From: Phocaeicola faecalis
Lineage (GTDB): Bacteria > Bacteroidota > Bacteroidia > Bacteroidales > Bacteroidaceae
Direction: 5' to 3'
NCBI RefSeq assembly: GCF_021730445.1
Contig: NZ_JADNRM010000016.1
Coordinates: 1-64,000 of the forward strand
DNA length: 64,000 nucleotides
The position numbers and the translations under genes are program-made. Positions within the stretch are counted from its first letter, which is position 1, and every line of letters begins with the position of its first letter. Below the pieces are notes generated by a model. That model did no database searches. It saw only the letters and a program-made list of their open reading frames with translations, and was not told where the DNA came from. Shown piece by piece: positions 8,232 to 16,729 of the stretch.

Positions 8232-9080
8232 TCAGAGGTGAAGTATTTCTTTCATTATATCCGCCAACTTACGCTGTCCGCTCTTGCTGAGGTGAATCCC
8301 ATCTCTATAATCCTGAGATGTAAATCCATAATCCAATTCCCGCACGAGAGTAACCTCATTTTTTTCAGCCCACTCTATAACCTCTTCCCCTTGCTCATTA
8401 TATCGCCCCTGCTTCAGTTCTTCTTGGTCAGCATGCAGATATACAATCAAGGGAATGGAAGCTTTATCAGCCATAACCTTTAATTCATCAAAACCAGGAT
8501 TAAAAATTACTCCATCTTTCTTTATGCCAGTACCATCTTTCGAAATTGCACGAAGCACTTTTTGGTCAGGGTCAGGCTCTGCCGTTTTCTTCCGTGGCAA
8601 CACTCGTGGTAGCACATACCGTTCCAACAGTTCAGCCCATGCCAATGGATATTGCTTGTCAGGATACGAGGGATGTACACCCACTACCGGTTGATGATTG
8701 ATATTATCGTGTGCATCGTGGCTGCTCACAACTAGGAACATGGTTTTTGCGCCAAACAGCCCATTTTCTCTTAAATAAGCAGCACAATTATCCGGCCCCC
8801 AGCTTCCTGCCGATATGTTCAGCATTTGCATACCGGTTTCTTTCGTAAAGAGCGAAGTTGCAATGTCATCCTGATCTACTTGTACGCCTCCATAAATTAC
8901 CGAGTCCCCCAGCCCTAGAATTATAACTTTCGTTGTATCAAGCTCATCACTTCGCTGTGAATAAGAATTATAATGAATATGATTGCCAAATCGCATTATG
9001 TCTTGATTGGGCTTAGCTATATATTCGTAAGCAATACTTTCCTCAAAAAGAGGTGCATTGGCAAAGCCGTAGAGACGCAA
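8232..9080 (-). CDS. SGNH/GDSL-type hydrolase-like protein, apparently frameshifted at its start
   Basis: The SGNH fold is shown by block I (ILGLGDSVIYGG), an Asn/His-containing middle (SWGPDNCAAY, VSSHDAHDN) and block V (DGIHLSKSG, the D-x-x-H pair). It may add or remove acyl groups on polysaccharide. The only in-frame start is a TTG at 9080, which would cut off a hydrophobic stretch that the same frame encodes upstream (IALFFLGEVVLRLYGF). A well-placed ATG at 9142, 25 bases after glf, reads MKLVCKIGG into a G7 run (9115-9121) but is one base out of frame with the body. With eight G the two would join into one 303-residue protein with an N-terminal membrane anchor. I read this as a phase-variable gene in the OFF state or an assembly length error. 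Confidence 0.7.
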   Translation of the reverse strand: MRLYGFANAPLFEESIAYEYIAKPNQDIMRFGNHIHYNSYSQRSDELDTTKVIILGLGDSVIYGGVQVDQDDIATSLFTKETGMQMLNISAGSWGPDNCAAYLRENGLFGAKTMFLVVSSHDAHDNINHQPVVGVHPSYPDKQYPLAWAELLERYVLPRVLPRKKTAEPDPDQKVLRAISKDGTGIKKDGVIFNPGFDELKVMADKASIPLIVYLHADQEELKQGRYNEQGEEVIEWAEKNEVTLVRELDYGFTSQDYRDGIHLSKSGQRKLADIMKEILHL

Positions 9081-9114
9081 AACAACTTCACCAAGGAAGA
9101 AAAGTGCAATACTA

Positions 9115-9121
9115 CCCCCCC
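9115..9121 (-). repeat. G7 run controlling the frame of the SGNH gene
   Basis: Seven G in the coding (minus) strand lie between the ATG at 9142 and the SGNH body. At G7 the ATG frame continues as GGVVLHFSS, out of register. At G8 it would continue GGGSIALFFLGEVVLRLYG in the SGNH frame. The position just inside the N-terminus is typical for phase-variable tracts. Confidence 0.75.
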
Positions 9122-9166
9122 TATTTTACAAACAAGTTTCATTTACATATTTTTTATTAAGACTTA

Positions 9167-10294
9167 CTATCTCTTTAAGAACAATGCCATTACTTTCTCC
9201 ACTGTAGGAGCCATGTCATAATACTTATACTCCGCCAATCTACCACCAACAATCAAGTTTGGAATAGTCTCAGCCTTCTCGCGATACTTTGCATAAATTG
9301 CAGAATTAGCTACATCATTGATGGGATAGTATGGCTCCATACCTGGTTTCCACTCTGCGGAATATTCCTTACTGATTACAGTCTTTGGACAATCAAACAC
9401 CGCTTGTCCGAACATCTCGAAGTGTTTATGCTCTATAATGCGAGTATAGGGTATGTCTCGTTCTGTATAGTTCACTACGGCATTACCTTGATAGTTCGCG
9501 ATATCTTCAATAAATGTATCAAAACGAACGGTACGATATTGCAGTTTACCCTCACTGTAATCAAAATACTCATCGAGTGCACCTGTATATACCACACTAT
9601 CTGCTAATGCGTCCAGTTCTGAACGATGAGCGAAGTAATCGCAACTTACCCGAGTCTCAATTCCTGCCAACAAGCCATCTATCAACTTGTTATAGCCACC
9701 GACAGGGATACCTTGATACTTATCGTTAAAGTAATTATTGTCGAAAATTAGACGCACAGGTAGTCGTTTGATGATAAAGGCAGGCAACTCAGTACATTTT
9801 CTGCCCCACTGTTTCTCTGTATAGCCCTTAATAAGAACCTCATATATATCTTTCCCAATAAGTATTTGTGCCTGTTCTTCAAGATTTTGCGGTTCTCTAC
9901 CATTAAGAGCAGAAAGTGCTTCTGCTCGCTGCTCATTCAGTTTAGCCATAGCCTCAGCAGGAGTATGCACGTCCCACATTTGATAGAATGTATTCATATT
10001 GAAGGGCAAATTATAGAATCGGCCTTTATAGTTAGCTATTGGTGAGTTAGTGTAGCGGTTGAACTCTACTATAGAATTGACAAACGTCCATACCTCCTTA
10101 TTAGAAGTATGGAAAATATGCGCCCCATATTTGTGGACATTAATTCCCTCCACTTTCTCGCAATACACATTACCTCCAAGGTGTTCGCGCTTGTCAATAA
10201 CCAAGCACTTCTTACCCCATTTGTTAGCAAAATAAGCAAATGCAGAACCAAATAACCCTGCACCCACTATAAGATAGTCGTATTGTTTTGTCAT
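9167..10294 (-). CDS. glf: UDP-galactopyranose mutase
   Basis: A 375-residue flavoenzyme that interconverts UDP-galactopyranose and UDP-galactofuranose in the cytoplasm, so the polysaccharide probably contains galactofuranose. The FAD-binding start is YDYLIVGAGLFGSAFAYFAN with an acidic end of strand 2 (VIDKREHLGGN). Other Glf marks are KYGAHIFHTSNKEVW, PFNMNTFYQMW, GYTEKQWGR and the C-terminal GRLAEYKYYDMAPTV. The start at 10294 gives an ATGA overlap with the DUF4422 gene; an earlier in-frame Met would lie within that gene. Length is normal for the family. Confidence 0.95.
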   Translation of the reverse strand: MTKQYDYLIVGAGLFGSAFAYFANKWGKKCLVIDKREHLGGNVYCEKVEGINVHKYGAHIFHTSNKEVWTFVNSIVEFNRYTNSPIANYKGRFYNLPFNMNTFYQMWDVHTPAEAMAKLNEQRAEALSALNGREPQNLEEQAQILIGKDIYEVLIKGYTEKQWGRKCTELPAFIIKRLPVRLIFDNNYFNDKYQGIPVGGYNKLIDGLLAGIETRVSCDYFAHRSELDALADSVVYTGALDEYFDYSEGKLQYRTVRFDTFIEDIANYQGNAVVNYTERDIPYTRIIEHKHFEMFGQAVFDCPKTVISKEYSAEWKPGMEPYYPINDVANSAIYAKYREKAETIPNLIVGGRLAEYKYYDMAPTVEKVMALFLKR

Positions 10295-11205
10295 AGATTC
10301 TTTTTTATTCTTTTCCACATAGAAGCCTGAACAGAACTCATGCCAGACACGTTCATATCAACAGACATACAGTTCAAATACTTAACTTTTAATCTACGTG
10401 AAGAAATCATCCTTACGTATGCATCAGTGATTAATTCAGCTATATATCCAAAATCGCGCAACATTGCAATATTTATAACTCCATTAGGTATCCCAGCATT
10501 CATATGATGCAAATATTTGTCCTTAATATCAAACATTAGTCTACAATATTGATCGAACACATCTGACTTTGCAATAATCATATTGCACGATACGAACTTA
10601 TTGTCTTTTAATGTTTGAGAAAAGTAAACATTAAAATCCGGAAAATCTTTTGCTATCAAGTCCACAACATAATTATAATGCCAGAATCCTATTGCTTTTT
10701 TCAAATGAGTTTGCATGGTATAAGTACTATAATGTAACTTTTTCATGCAATACAAATCATACCGACCCTTTTCAATATCTTTATATATGTCATGGGCAAA
10801 TATATCAAGATGTTCATTGATTTCACTTTGTGGTATTTCAAGAGTGGAAGAGAAATTACATAAGCATCTCGAATCAGGGATGAAAGGAGAAATCACTTTA
10901 GAAGCTATATACAAAACTATATTACGCATCATCTTTAAGCTATTTCCCTTTTTATAAGTTAAGAAACGTCGATAGTGAAATAATCCTTTATAGTCAGCAT
11001 CTACATTCTTCCATATCCAATACATCGCTGACATCTCACTACAATACGGATTGTCCACTGAAATGTTATCCCCATCGCTGTCCTTCTGTATACCAAGATC
11101 CTTATTATATACTGCACCAACTTGTATGGGAATATAAGGTCCCTGATCTACAAATTCCATATTTTTATGATATGCAACTCCTATTGTTAATAACTTTTTC
11201 ATCAT
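10291..11205 (-). CDS. DUF4422 family glycosyltransferase-like protein
   Basis: A 304-residue protein of the DUF4422 family found in capsule and LPS gene clusters. Visible family marks are an early ITIGVAYHK-like strand, EMSAMYWIWKN and DYKGLFHYRRFL, and the later Y-C-R-L-M-F-D-I region with NAGIPNGVINIAMLRDFGYI. The family is thought to contain GT-A-like transferases, but the activity of this one is unproven. The ATG at 11205 (or 11202) follows one of the few strong Shine-Dalgarno sequences in the operon (AGGAGG at 11211-11216). That suggests efficient independent initiation after a short gap from the upstream acetyltransferase. The stop overlaps the glf start. Confidence 0.8.
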   Translation of the reverse strand: MMKKLLTIGVAYHKNMEFVDQGPYIPIQVGAVYNKDLGIQKDSDGDNISVDNPYCSEMSAMYWIWKNVDADYKGLFHYRRFLTYKKGNSLKMMRNIVLYIASKVISPFIPDSRCLCNFSSTLEIPQSEINEHLDIFAHDIYKDIEKGRYDLYCMKKLHYSTYTMQTHLKKAIGFWHYNYVVDLIAKDFPDFNVYFSQTLKDNKFVSCNMIIAKSDVFDQYCRLMFDIKDKYLHHMNAGIPNGVINIAMLRDFGYIAELITDAYVRMISSRRLKVKYLNCMSVDMNVSGMSSVQASMWKRIKKNL

Positions 11206-11210
11206 GCAGT

Positions 11211-11216
11211 CCTCCT
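11211..11216 (-). promoter_or_regulatory. Strong ribosome-binding site before the DUF4422 gene
   Basis: AGGAGG on the minus strand, 5 bases before the first of two adjacent ATG codons (8 before the second). Most genes in this operon lack such a site and rely on coupling. Confidence 0.7.
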
Positions 11217-11257
11217 TTCTGTAAAGGGCACCAGCATAATGACATTATTAAAGCTAT

Positions 11258-11842
11258 TTACCCCCCCCGAGGTATAATGAAGGAACCATCCTTCATATTT
11301 CCACGCAATATTTGACGCGTTGAATGGTCCAATTCCGTATAGTCTTTTTCCAACATAGCTTGATGTTTTCTTATTTCATCTTCATTGAATCTCATCCTTA
11401 TCAACTTGGTAGGCACCCCTCCTACAATAGCATAAGGAGGTATATCCTTCGTGACTACACTCCCAGCGGCTACAATGGCTCCATCGCCAATCTGTACCCC
11501 CGTCATCACAACGGAATAAGCACCTATCCAACAATCACTACCGATAATAGTCTCCTTACGAGGTTCTCGCCCTGAAAAGATGATAGGAATCCCTGCCTTA
11601 TTAAAACAATGGTCACCACCGATAATATGTACATTATTCGCTATCATAGTATATTTACCTACACTCACACCCGGATAGATGCTCGAACCCGGCCCTACAT
11701 AAGAATAAGCTTCCCCCTTGAAATCCTTTGCAATAGAGCATCGAGGAGCAGCAATAAACGTGGAATGAACCTGTTTCAATCCATATTTCCAGATATAATA
11801 ACGCCTTTTAAACAGACGCAGTAAATTGATAAGTTTCTTCAT
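11258..11842 (-). CDS. Hexapeptide-repeat acetyltransferase (LbH family)
   Basis: About 194 residues from the ATG at 11842, just past the preceding stop; an earlier in-frame ATG lies inside that gene. Hexapeptide turns run from about residue 45 (YVGPGSSIYPGVSVGKYTMI), with HIIGGDHCFN as the active-site His region and TIIGSDCWIGAYSVVMTGVQ. The family end is GDGAIVAAGSVVTKDIPPYA then IVGGVPTKLIRMRF. It should transfer an acetyl group to a sugar in the cytoplasm. Its last codons pass through a G8 run (11261-11268). At G8 the protein ends IIPRGG, G7 would add one residue, and G9 would extend it by about 17 residues into the next start. Confidence 0.85.
   Translation of the reverse strand: MKKLINLLRLFKRRYYIWKYGLKQVHSTFIAAPRCSIAKDFKGEAYSYVGPGSSIYPGVSVGKYTMIANNVHIIGGDHCFNKAGIPIIFSGREPRKETIIGSDCWIGAYSVVMTGVQIGDGAIVAAGSVVTKDIPPYAIVGGVPTKLIRMRFNEDEIRKHQAMLEKDYTELDHSTRQILRGNMKDGSFIIPRGG
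11261..11268 (-). repeat. G8 run at the 3' end of the acetyltransferase gene
   Basis: Eight C on the plus strand (G8 in the coding strand), directly before the TAA. Changing the length alters only the C-terminal residues. A +1 extension would end at a TGA overlapping the DUF4422 start, so it could change coupling. Confidence 0.8.
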
Positions 11843-11844
11843 AA

Positions 11845-13035
11845 TTATTTCTTTATGGTAGATAACTGCTCGGCATATCTTTCCGCCACTTTCCAATCAG
11901 TGTACTCACTTGCTGTCTTCATAGCTGCTTTCCGTATTGCCAATCGATTTTCAGAGGGCAACGAACGAATCTTCTGCACGATTTGTGCCAATTCGTCCTC
12001 ATCGCCAGCAGCACAAAGGAATCCATTCACACCGTCCTCGATGATACCTGTCATACCTTCACCACGGCTTGCCACCACAATGCATCCTCTTGCCATAGCT
12101 TCTAGATAAACGAGACCGAACACCTCATCGCGCGAAATCATGATAAAGCAATCGGCCCTATCAAGCATCAGAATTACTTCCTCACGAGGTTTACGCCCGG
12201 TCATGCTGATACGGCGTTCTTCATCAAGTTGCTTGATTAAAGCATGAAGTTCGTTCTCAATAAAGCCACCGCCCACAACGTCCAGATGGTAATCATCCTG
12301 GCCATACACCTTAGGTAATGTCTTTATTACCACGTCAGGGTATTTACGGTCAAGCAGAAAGCCGACATAGATATATCGGTCGTTCCATCGCATAAGATCA
12401 GCCTCCGGATTGACAATGGACTGTGGTATACCCGATGCACAGATGAATCGAGGAGTCTCAGTACCCATCAACTTATTAAAGACTTCTGTCATACAAACAG
12501 AGCGAAGCCCCCATAAATCAATCTGACTAGTCAAATTCTTCCAATTGGGATACCTATCGAACGAAACCACTCCATGCAGCACCATAGCAGTACTGCAACC
12601 ATAATGTGCCTTAATGCGCGAGAGGATATATAGCGGATTTTGCCAATGCCCTACAGCTACATCAGGCACAAATCCACGTTCCTGCAACTTGGCGATGATA
12701 TAGTCTGCTTGCTTGGCTTGCCGCTTATAGGGCACCACCATGGATGGCTTATACTTGAATATGGGTACACGTATTACGTCCACTCCCTCATAATTGAAAT
12801 CAATAGCCTTGTTCAACCGTTCTTCCGGAAGTACAGACTGAAACTTGTTGACCAAGTACTTCTTCACAAACGGAGGTAAATGATAAACGATACAAGGAAA
12901 ATAGGTACTGAGGTTCACCACAATCACCTTATGCCCTTGCTTTACCCATTCGCGAGTGAAGTAATGCACCACCGGAGTGAATGACTGAGGCGTACCTCCA
13001 CCCGGATATACATGTGAAATAACTAATATATTCAT
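11845..13035 (-). CDS. Family 4 glycosyltransferase
   Basis: A 396-residue GT-B enzyme. The N-terminal acceptor domain begins MNILVISHVYPGGG with HYFTREWVKQGHKVIVVNLS. The C-terminal donor domain shows the GT4 marks RWNDRYIYVGFLLDRKYPDV, GGGFIENELHALI, ISMTGRKPREEV and the EX7E motif around ISRDEVFGLVYLEAMARGCIV, then SRGEGMTGIIEDGVNGFLC. It acts at the cytoplasmic membrane face using a nucleotide sugar; linkage and sugar are unknown. It starts 20 bases after the GT92 stop and ends just before the acetyltransferase start. Confidence 0.9.
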   Translation of the reverse strand: MNILVISHVYPGGGTPQSFTPVVHYFTREWVKQGHKVIVVNLSTYFPCIVYHLPPFVKKYLVNKFQSVLPEERLNKAIDFNYEGVDVIRVPIFKYKPSMVVPYKRQAKQADYIIAKLQERGFVPDVAVGHWQNPLYILSRIKAHYGCSTAMVLHGVVSFDRYPNWKNLTSQIDLWGLRSVCMTEVFNKLMGTETPRFICASGIPQSIVNPEADLMRWNDRYIYVGFLLDRKYPDVVIKTLPKVYGQDDYHLDVVGGGFIENELHALIKQLDEERRISMTGRKPREEVILMLDRADCFIMISRDEVFGLVYLEAMARGCIVVASRGEGMTGIIEDGVNGFLCAAGDEDELAQIVQKIRSLPSENRLAIRKAAMKTASEYTDWKVAERYAEQLSTIKK

Positions 13036-13055
13036 TGATAAGTATTGATTTCTAT

Positions 13056-14069
13056 TTAGAAAGATTTCAAACGTTTAGACAATTCAGATTTATATCGCAA
13101 CATTAATTCGTCGTGTACGTCATTTTTATCATAGTATTTATATCTACTTATATCATAACTGCCAACCCTATCTCCAAGACCGCGTGAAATCTTCTTTAGG
13201 TAATCTTCTTCTGATTTACAATAATAATGGTTGATACGCAAATTGTTATATTGTACATCGTTGAAACTCCATCCCCATTGACGCTTTCCTGTATCAGAGA
13301 TTGAATATGCTCCTAATCTATAATGTGGATAATGAGGGGAGATGTAATTGGCGACAAGGCGAGGGTTGCAAATCGTCTTAACGTGAAAGTTAGTCCAATA
13401 ATTATTCTCAGCACGATTTAATAATTTTTCTGTAATAGGGGGGGGTAATCTGTTTTTATGACCACTAGTGCCGAATGTTGCCCAGTTCACTCCAATTCCT
13501 GCTGCACCATCATTTCTACCTTCAAAAAGCCTTTGCATTGTCTCTCCCAACATTCCTCCTTGAGAAGGAATGAGATATTCATCCATGTCAATAAATGCCA
13601 TCCACCTGCATTCATTTTTATGCTTCTGTATGGCATCATTATATGCATTCAATTGCTGTCCTTTGCCCTTAACCAATACATAGTCAACGATGCCAGAATC
13701 GATATATGGCTGAAGTAGTTCACGTGTATTATCATCACTATCATTATCATAAAAAAAGAATTTTGTTACACCTACAATTCTATGAAACTCAATCCATTCC
13801 AGCAGATAAGGGCCTTCGTTTTTACTGATGGATACGATTGCAATATCGTGAACAAAAGAACCTTTCATATCCTTTTTCATCTGATAATGTACTAATCTCT
13901 CGCCGATAGTATGTTCATAAATTACTGAAAGAACAAAGTTCACTATTAAAATAGGGCTTATTAGAATAAACACCAAATAGCTCCAATTATTCAGTGAGCG
14001 CTTTAGCGGTAAAATAATACGTTCATTATAGAAGTAGAGATACTTGAAGTATTTAAAATATTTTTTCAT
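13056..14069 (-). CDS. Family 92-like glycosyltransferase
   Basis: A 337-residue protein with one N-terminal membrane anchor (about residues 32-52, SYLVFILISPILIVNFVLSV). It has a GT92 (DUF23) catalytic region: AIVSISKNEGPYLLEWIEFH, FFFYDNDSDDNT, NAYNDAIQKH and the metal-binding WMAFIDMDEYL. Further GT92 marks are WATFGTSGH, the VKTICNPRL segment and INHYYCKSEEDYLKK. GT92 members are often galactosyltransferases, but that is not settled here. Codons for LPPPIT are built on a C8 run (G8 on the plus strand, 13438-13445), in frame at this length. Confidence 0.8.
   Translation of the reverse strand: MKKYFKYFKYLYFYNERIILPLKRSLNNWSYLVFILISPILIVNFVLSVIYEHTIGERLVHYQMKKDMKGSFVHDIAIVSISKNEGPYLLEWIEFHRIVGVTKFFFYDNDSDDNTRELLQPYIDSGIVDYVLVKGKGQQLNAYNDAIQKHKNECRWMAFIDMDEYLIPSQGGMLGETMQRLFEGRNDGAAGIGVNWATFGTSGHKNRLPPPITEKLLNRAENNYWTNFHVKTICNPRLVANYISPHYPHYRLGAYSISDTGKRQWGWSFNDVQYNNLRINHYYCKSEEDYLKKISRGLGDRVGSYDISRYKYYDKNDVHDELMLRYKSELSKRLKSF
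13438..13445 (+). repeat. G8 run inside the GT92-like gene
   Basis: Eight G on the plus strand, coding for the PPP of NRLPPPIT on the minus strand. It is in frame at eight; one base more or less would truncate the enzyme within the catalytic domain. Confidence 0.8.
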
Positions 14070-14118
14070 ACGTAAATATTCAATTGTGAAACTAATTACA
14101 AATCAGCCTCTTGGTTTA

Positions 14119-15255
14119 TTAATTTTGCTTATATACCGTTTGATAAAATAGCTCAATTGTATGTGAATCCACATAGCGTGAATCAATGCTTATGGGTTTG
14201 AACTGGCGGATAGCACAAAGAAGTCCATTAGAAGAAACATCGCAAGCATATCCAAGCCGATATTTGCGAATAATCTTTCCCAATAGCCCATCGGAAGGTC
14301 CAATTACAGGATGACCGAACATGGATGCATAACTGATAATACCACTACTCTGCATGGTATTCGAGTAAGGTAAAAGGATAGCATCGCAACTATAGCATAA
14401 ATCAGCCATTTGTTCAAAAGGGATACGTGCATCAAAGATTTTAATATTAGCGTTCTTTTGTAAGGGTTGAATACGTTGATAAAATTCAGTTCTAATATCA
14501 TTACCCACTTTCCCGGCAAAAACAAATACATTTTGTTTTAGTTCATCAATTGTCATTTTCTCCATAGCTCCAATGATGTTCATAGTTCCTTTACGACCTC
14601 CCAATCCGCCCAAGTGAACGAAAAGCCTTTGCTTCTTATCTACGCCAAGCTCGCTTCGAGTATTTCTTGGGGTGTAATTGATTACATTCATCGGATCAAT
14701 GATTTCCTCAAATTTTTTCGTATAAAACTTTCGGTTAAGATAAGTAGAAGCAATTGCATCATTGAGAAGAAATGGATGCTCGATTCTCTTACAACGTGCC
14801 ATCAAATAAAACTTTAATGCGTCCTGCATTCGCTTCTTCCAATTACTTTTAGCCCATTCATAGAGGTAAATTCGATAAAGCACCCCACTAACTCTTGTTC
14901 CCCTAGGAAGAAACAAGGCCACAAAAGGCATCATAATCCCCAAATTTGTTACAAACACTTGGCTCACACGATACTTGATAATCAATTTCCTCAGAATAAG
15001 CGTACAGTTCAATGCCTGCCGAAAAAGGTTTAAACGACTGAATTTTGCTACCTGTCCATCAGCGATAAAATTAAAATGCACAAACCCATTTTCAGGCCAA
15101 TCAAATTGTTCTCTGAGCTCTTGAAACGAATTAGGAACTACTATAATAGTAGGTCGTTTCAAAGCAAGCGCACCTATGTATATATGGTGAATGTATTCCA
15201 AATAATGCCCATTGATGAAGGGGGAGTATACTAATAACTGATTACTTATTTGCAT
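14119..15255 (-). CDS. GT-B glycosyltransferase (GT4-like)
   Basis: A 378-residue protein with a Rossmann-type C-terminal half: LFVHLGGLGGRKGTMNIIGA, NVFVFAGKVGNDI, then IKIFDARIPFEQMADLCYSC and AILLPYSNTMQSSGIISYAS with GHPVIGPSDGLLGKII. These are the donor-site features of GT-B enzymes in the GT4 superfamily, though the EX7E motif is replaced by SSGIISYASMFG, as in some divergent members. The N-terminus (LLVYSPFINGHYLEYIHHIY) has the HYLEY pattern common in Bacteroides polysaccharide clusters. It lies downstream of a gap that contains a Wzy relic. Confidence 0.75.
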   Translation of the reverse strand: MQISNQLLVYSPFINGHYLEYIHHIYIGALALKRPTIIVVPNSFQELREQFDWPENGFVHFNFIADGQVAKFSRLNLFRQALNCTLILRKLIIKYRVSQVFVTNLGIMMPFVALFLPRGTRVSGVLYRIYLYEWAKSNWKKRMQDALKFYLMARCKRIEHPFLLNDAIASTYLNRKFYTKKFEEIIDPMNVINYTPRNTRSELGVDKKQRLFVHLGGLGGRKGTMNIIGAMEKMTIDELKQNVFVFAGKVGNDIRTEFYQRIQPLQKNANIKIFDARIPFEQMADLCYSCDAILLPYSNTMQSSGIISYASMFGHPVIGPSDGLLGKIIRKYRLGYACDVSSNGLLCAIRQFKPISIDSRYVDSHTIELFYQTVYKQN

Positions 15256-15264
15256 ATAAAAATA

Positions 15265-15402
15265 TTATTTTAAGAATACTTTGTTGAATTGGTTATCATT
15301 CATGTTACGTATGCGTAGATTATATATCCAACCACATGAAATCCATACCAGCAAATGAACAATAAGGAATGAAGCTATACCTTTAAAATATATGTTTAAT
15401 GT
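15265..15402 (-). pseudogene. C-terminal relic of a second Wzy-like polymerase
   Basis: A 45-codon open stretch with no start, bounded by an upstream TGA, lies in the gap between the GT-B and wzy genes. Its translation includes YFKGIASFLIVHLLVWISC, then GWIYNLRIRNMND. This aligns directly with the C-terminus of the adjacent intact Wzy-like protein (YVWGTPSFSFLHFCMWVSIV, WIYNPQIRRMTD), sharing SF, H, W, S, WIYN and the basic end. It is therefore the tail of a related polymerase left after gene replacement or after duplication and deletion. Confidence 0.65.
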
Positions 15403-15490
15403 TCATACTAAAATATACATGACCACGCCTTTCATCACTCACTTAGTTTTTTTCTATCAAATACCAGTGACCTATCAATTAAAAGAAAAA

Positions 15491-16729
15491 CTAATAGAGA
15501 TGACGAATAATTTGCTCATCGGTCATTCGACGTATTTGAGGATTATAAATCCATACAATTGACACCCACATACAAAAATGCAGGAAGGAAAATGAAGGAG
15601 TCCCCCAAACATAAAGGAAACAAATACAAATCAGAACGTATAACCCAAGCATCCTAATAAAAAGACTTCTACTCTTCCTAAGAGCTAAATATACAGCCTT
15701 CAAACCAATAATAATATATGGAATGAGGTAGAGTACACCTCCCTTTAAAAGCATATGTCTGATGCCGTTTTCTATGCCTGGACGTAGAGCACAAAAATCG
15801 CCATCATAATACCCTCCAGATACACCTTTTCCAAAAATCCATTTGAACATGTCGGTGCCCATTTCTTTGTCCCAATAATAAAACACTCCTGTTCTAGAGT
15901 CTGTGTCAATGCGATTCATCAACACACCAAATTGAGTATCCATATTAGCTAAAAAATAATATACAGAACCTACAACAAAGAAAGTCCCAAAAATCATTGC
16001 ATAAAATCTTTGTCGCCCCTTAGAATAAATAATCGTACTGTATAGAAATAGCATAATAAAACAAAGCATTAGTACAGAATAACCTCGTCGACCAGCTACC
16101 ATCAGTACAATCAGTCCAAGAACAGCAGCACCCAGAACAGAATATTTCACTTTGGGTGAAAGAACATGCTGAATGCTTAACAGAAAGCCACAACTCATCA
16201 AAGCATAACCTACTGACATCGCCATATTAACATATCGATCACCGTTATCACCATAAAAGCCACCAGTTGAGATGTAATAAGATCCCATAACTAGATCTTT
16301 CCAGAAATAAATAGCGTATAAGATGCCAACTCCAATAATTGCCAATATCCATTTTTGGGCATAACGCAATCTTAACATGGAAGGACGATACATCATCGTT
16401 ATGAATAGAAATGTTGCACCCGCTCCATTAATATCTTGGAAAGTTCCTCCATTTGCTCCGTTGATATCAAAACGTAACCACATAAAAAAAACTTCCGACA
16501 TCAAAAGCCAATAAATCCAAGGAATATTTCTAGTCTGCAGTCGATTCAACACATTTAGGCTTTTAAAACTATATAGAAATAGTAAAGGACCTATGTAGTA
16601 TAATGCCGAAAAAGTTTGAAATTGAGTAGCATATACCATCATTACACCTACAATATAAATAAATACCGCAAAGAAAGGGAGTTCATAGCGGCTTATTAAT
16701 GCTTTAGAAGGAATCATATTTAATTTCAT
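15491..16729 (-). CDS. wzy: O-antigen/capsule polymerase-like membrane protein (Wzy)
   Basis: About 412 residues from the ATG at 16729, which shares a base with the preceding stop (TAATG). There are ten or more hydrophobic segments and a large loop (about residues 285-335) with IDTDSRTGVFYYWDKEMG and FGKGVSGGYYDGDF. That is the usual topology and loop chemistry (Arg-containing periplasmic loop) of Wzy/EpsG-like polymerases, which join repeat units at the outer face of the inner membrane. Sequence is too divergent for a motif-level proof, so the call rests on topology, length and a single copy next to wzx, glf and transferases. A relic of a related protein lies immediately downstream. Confidence 0.7.
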   Translation of the reverse strand: MKLNMIPSKALISRYELPFFAVFIYIVGVMMVYATQFQTFSALYYIGPLLFLYSFKSLNVLNRLQTRNIPWIYWLLMSEVFFMWLRFDINGANGGTFQDINGAGATFLFITMMYRPSMLRLRYAQKWILAIIGVGILYAIYFWKDLVMGSYYISTGGFYGDNGDRYVNMAMSVGYALMSCGFLLSIQHVLSPKVKYSVLGAAVLGLIVLMVAGRRGYSVLMLCFIMLFLYSTIIYSKGRQRFYAMIFGTFFVVGSVYYFLANMDTQFGVLMNRIDTDSRTGVFYYWDKEMGTDMFKWIFGKGVSGGYYDGDFCALRPGIENGIRHMLLKGGVLYLIPYIIIGLKAVYLALRKSRSLFIRMLGLYVLICICFLYVWGTPSFSFLHFCMWVSIVWIYNPQIRRMTDEQIIRHLY

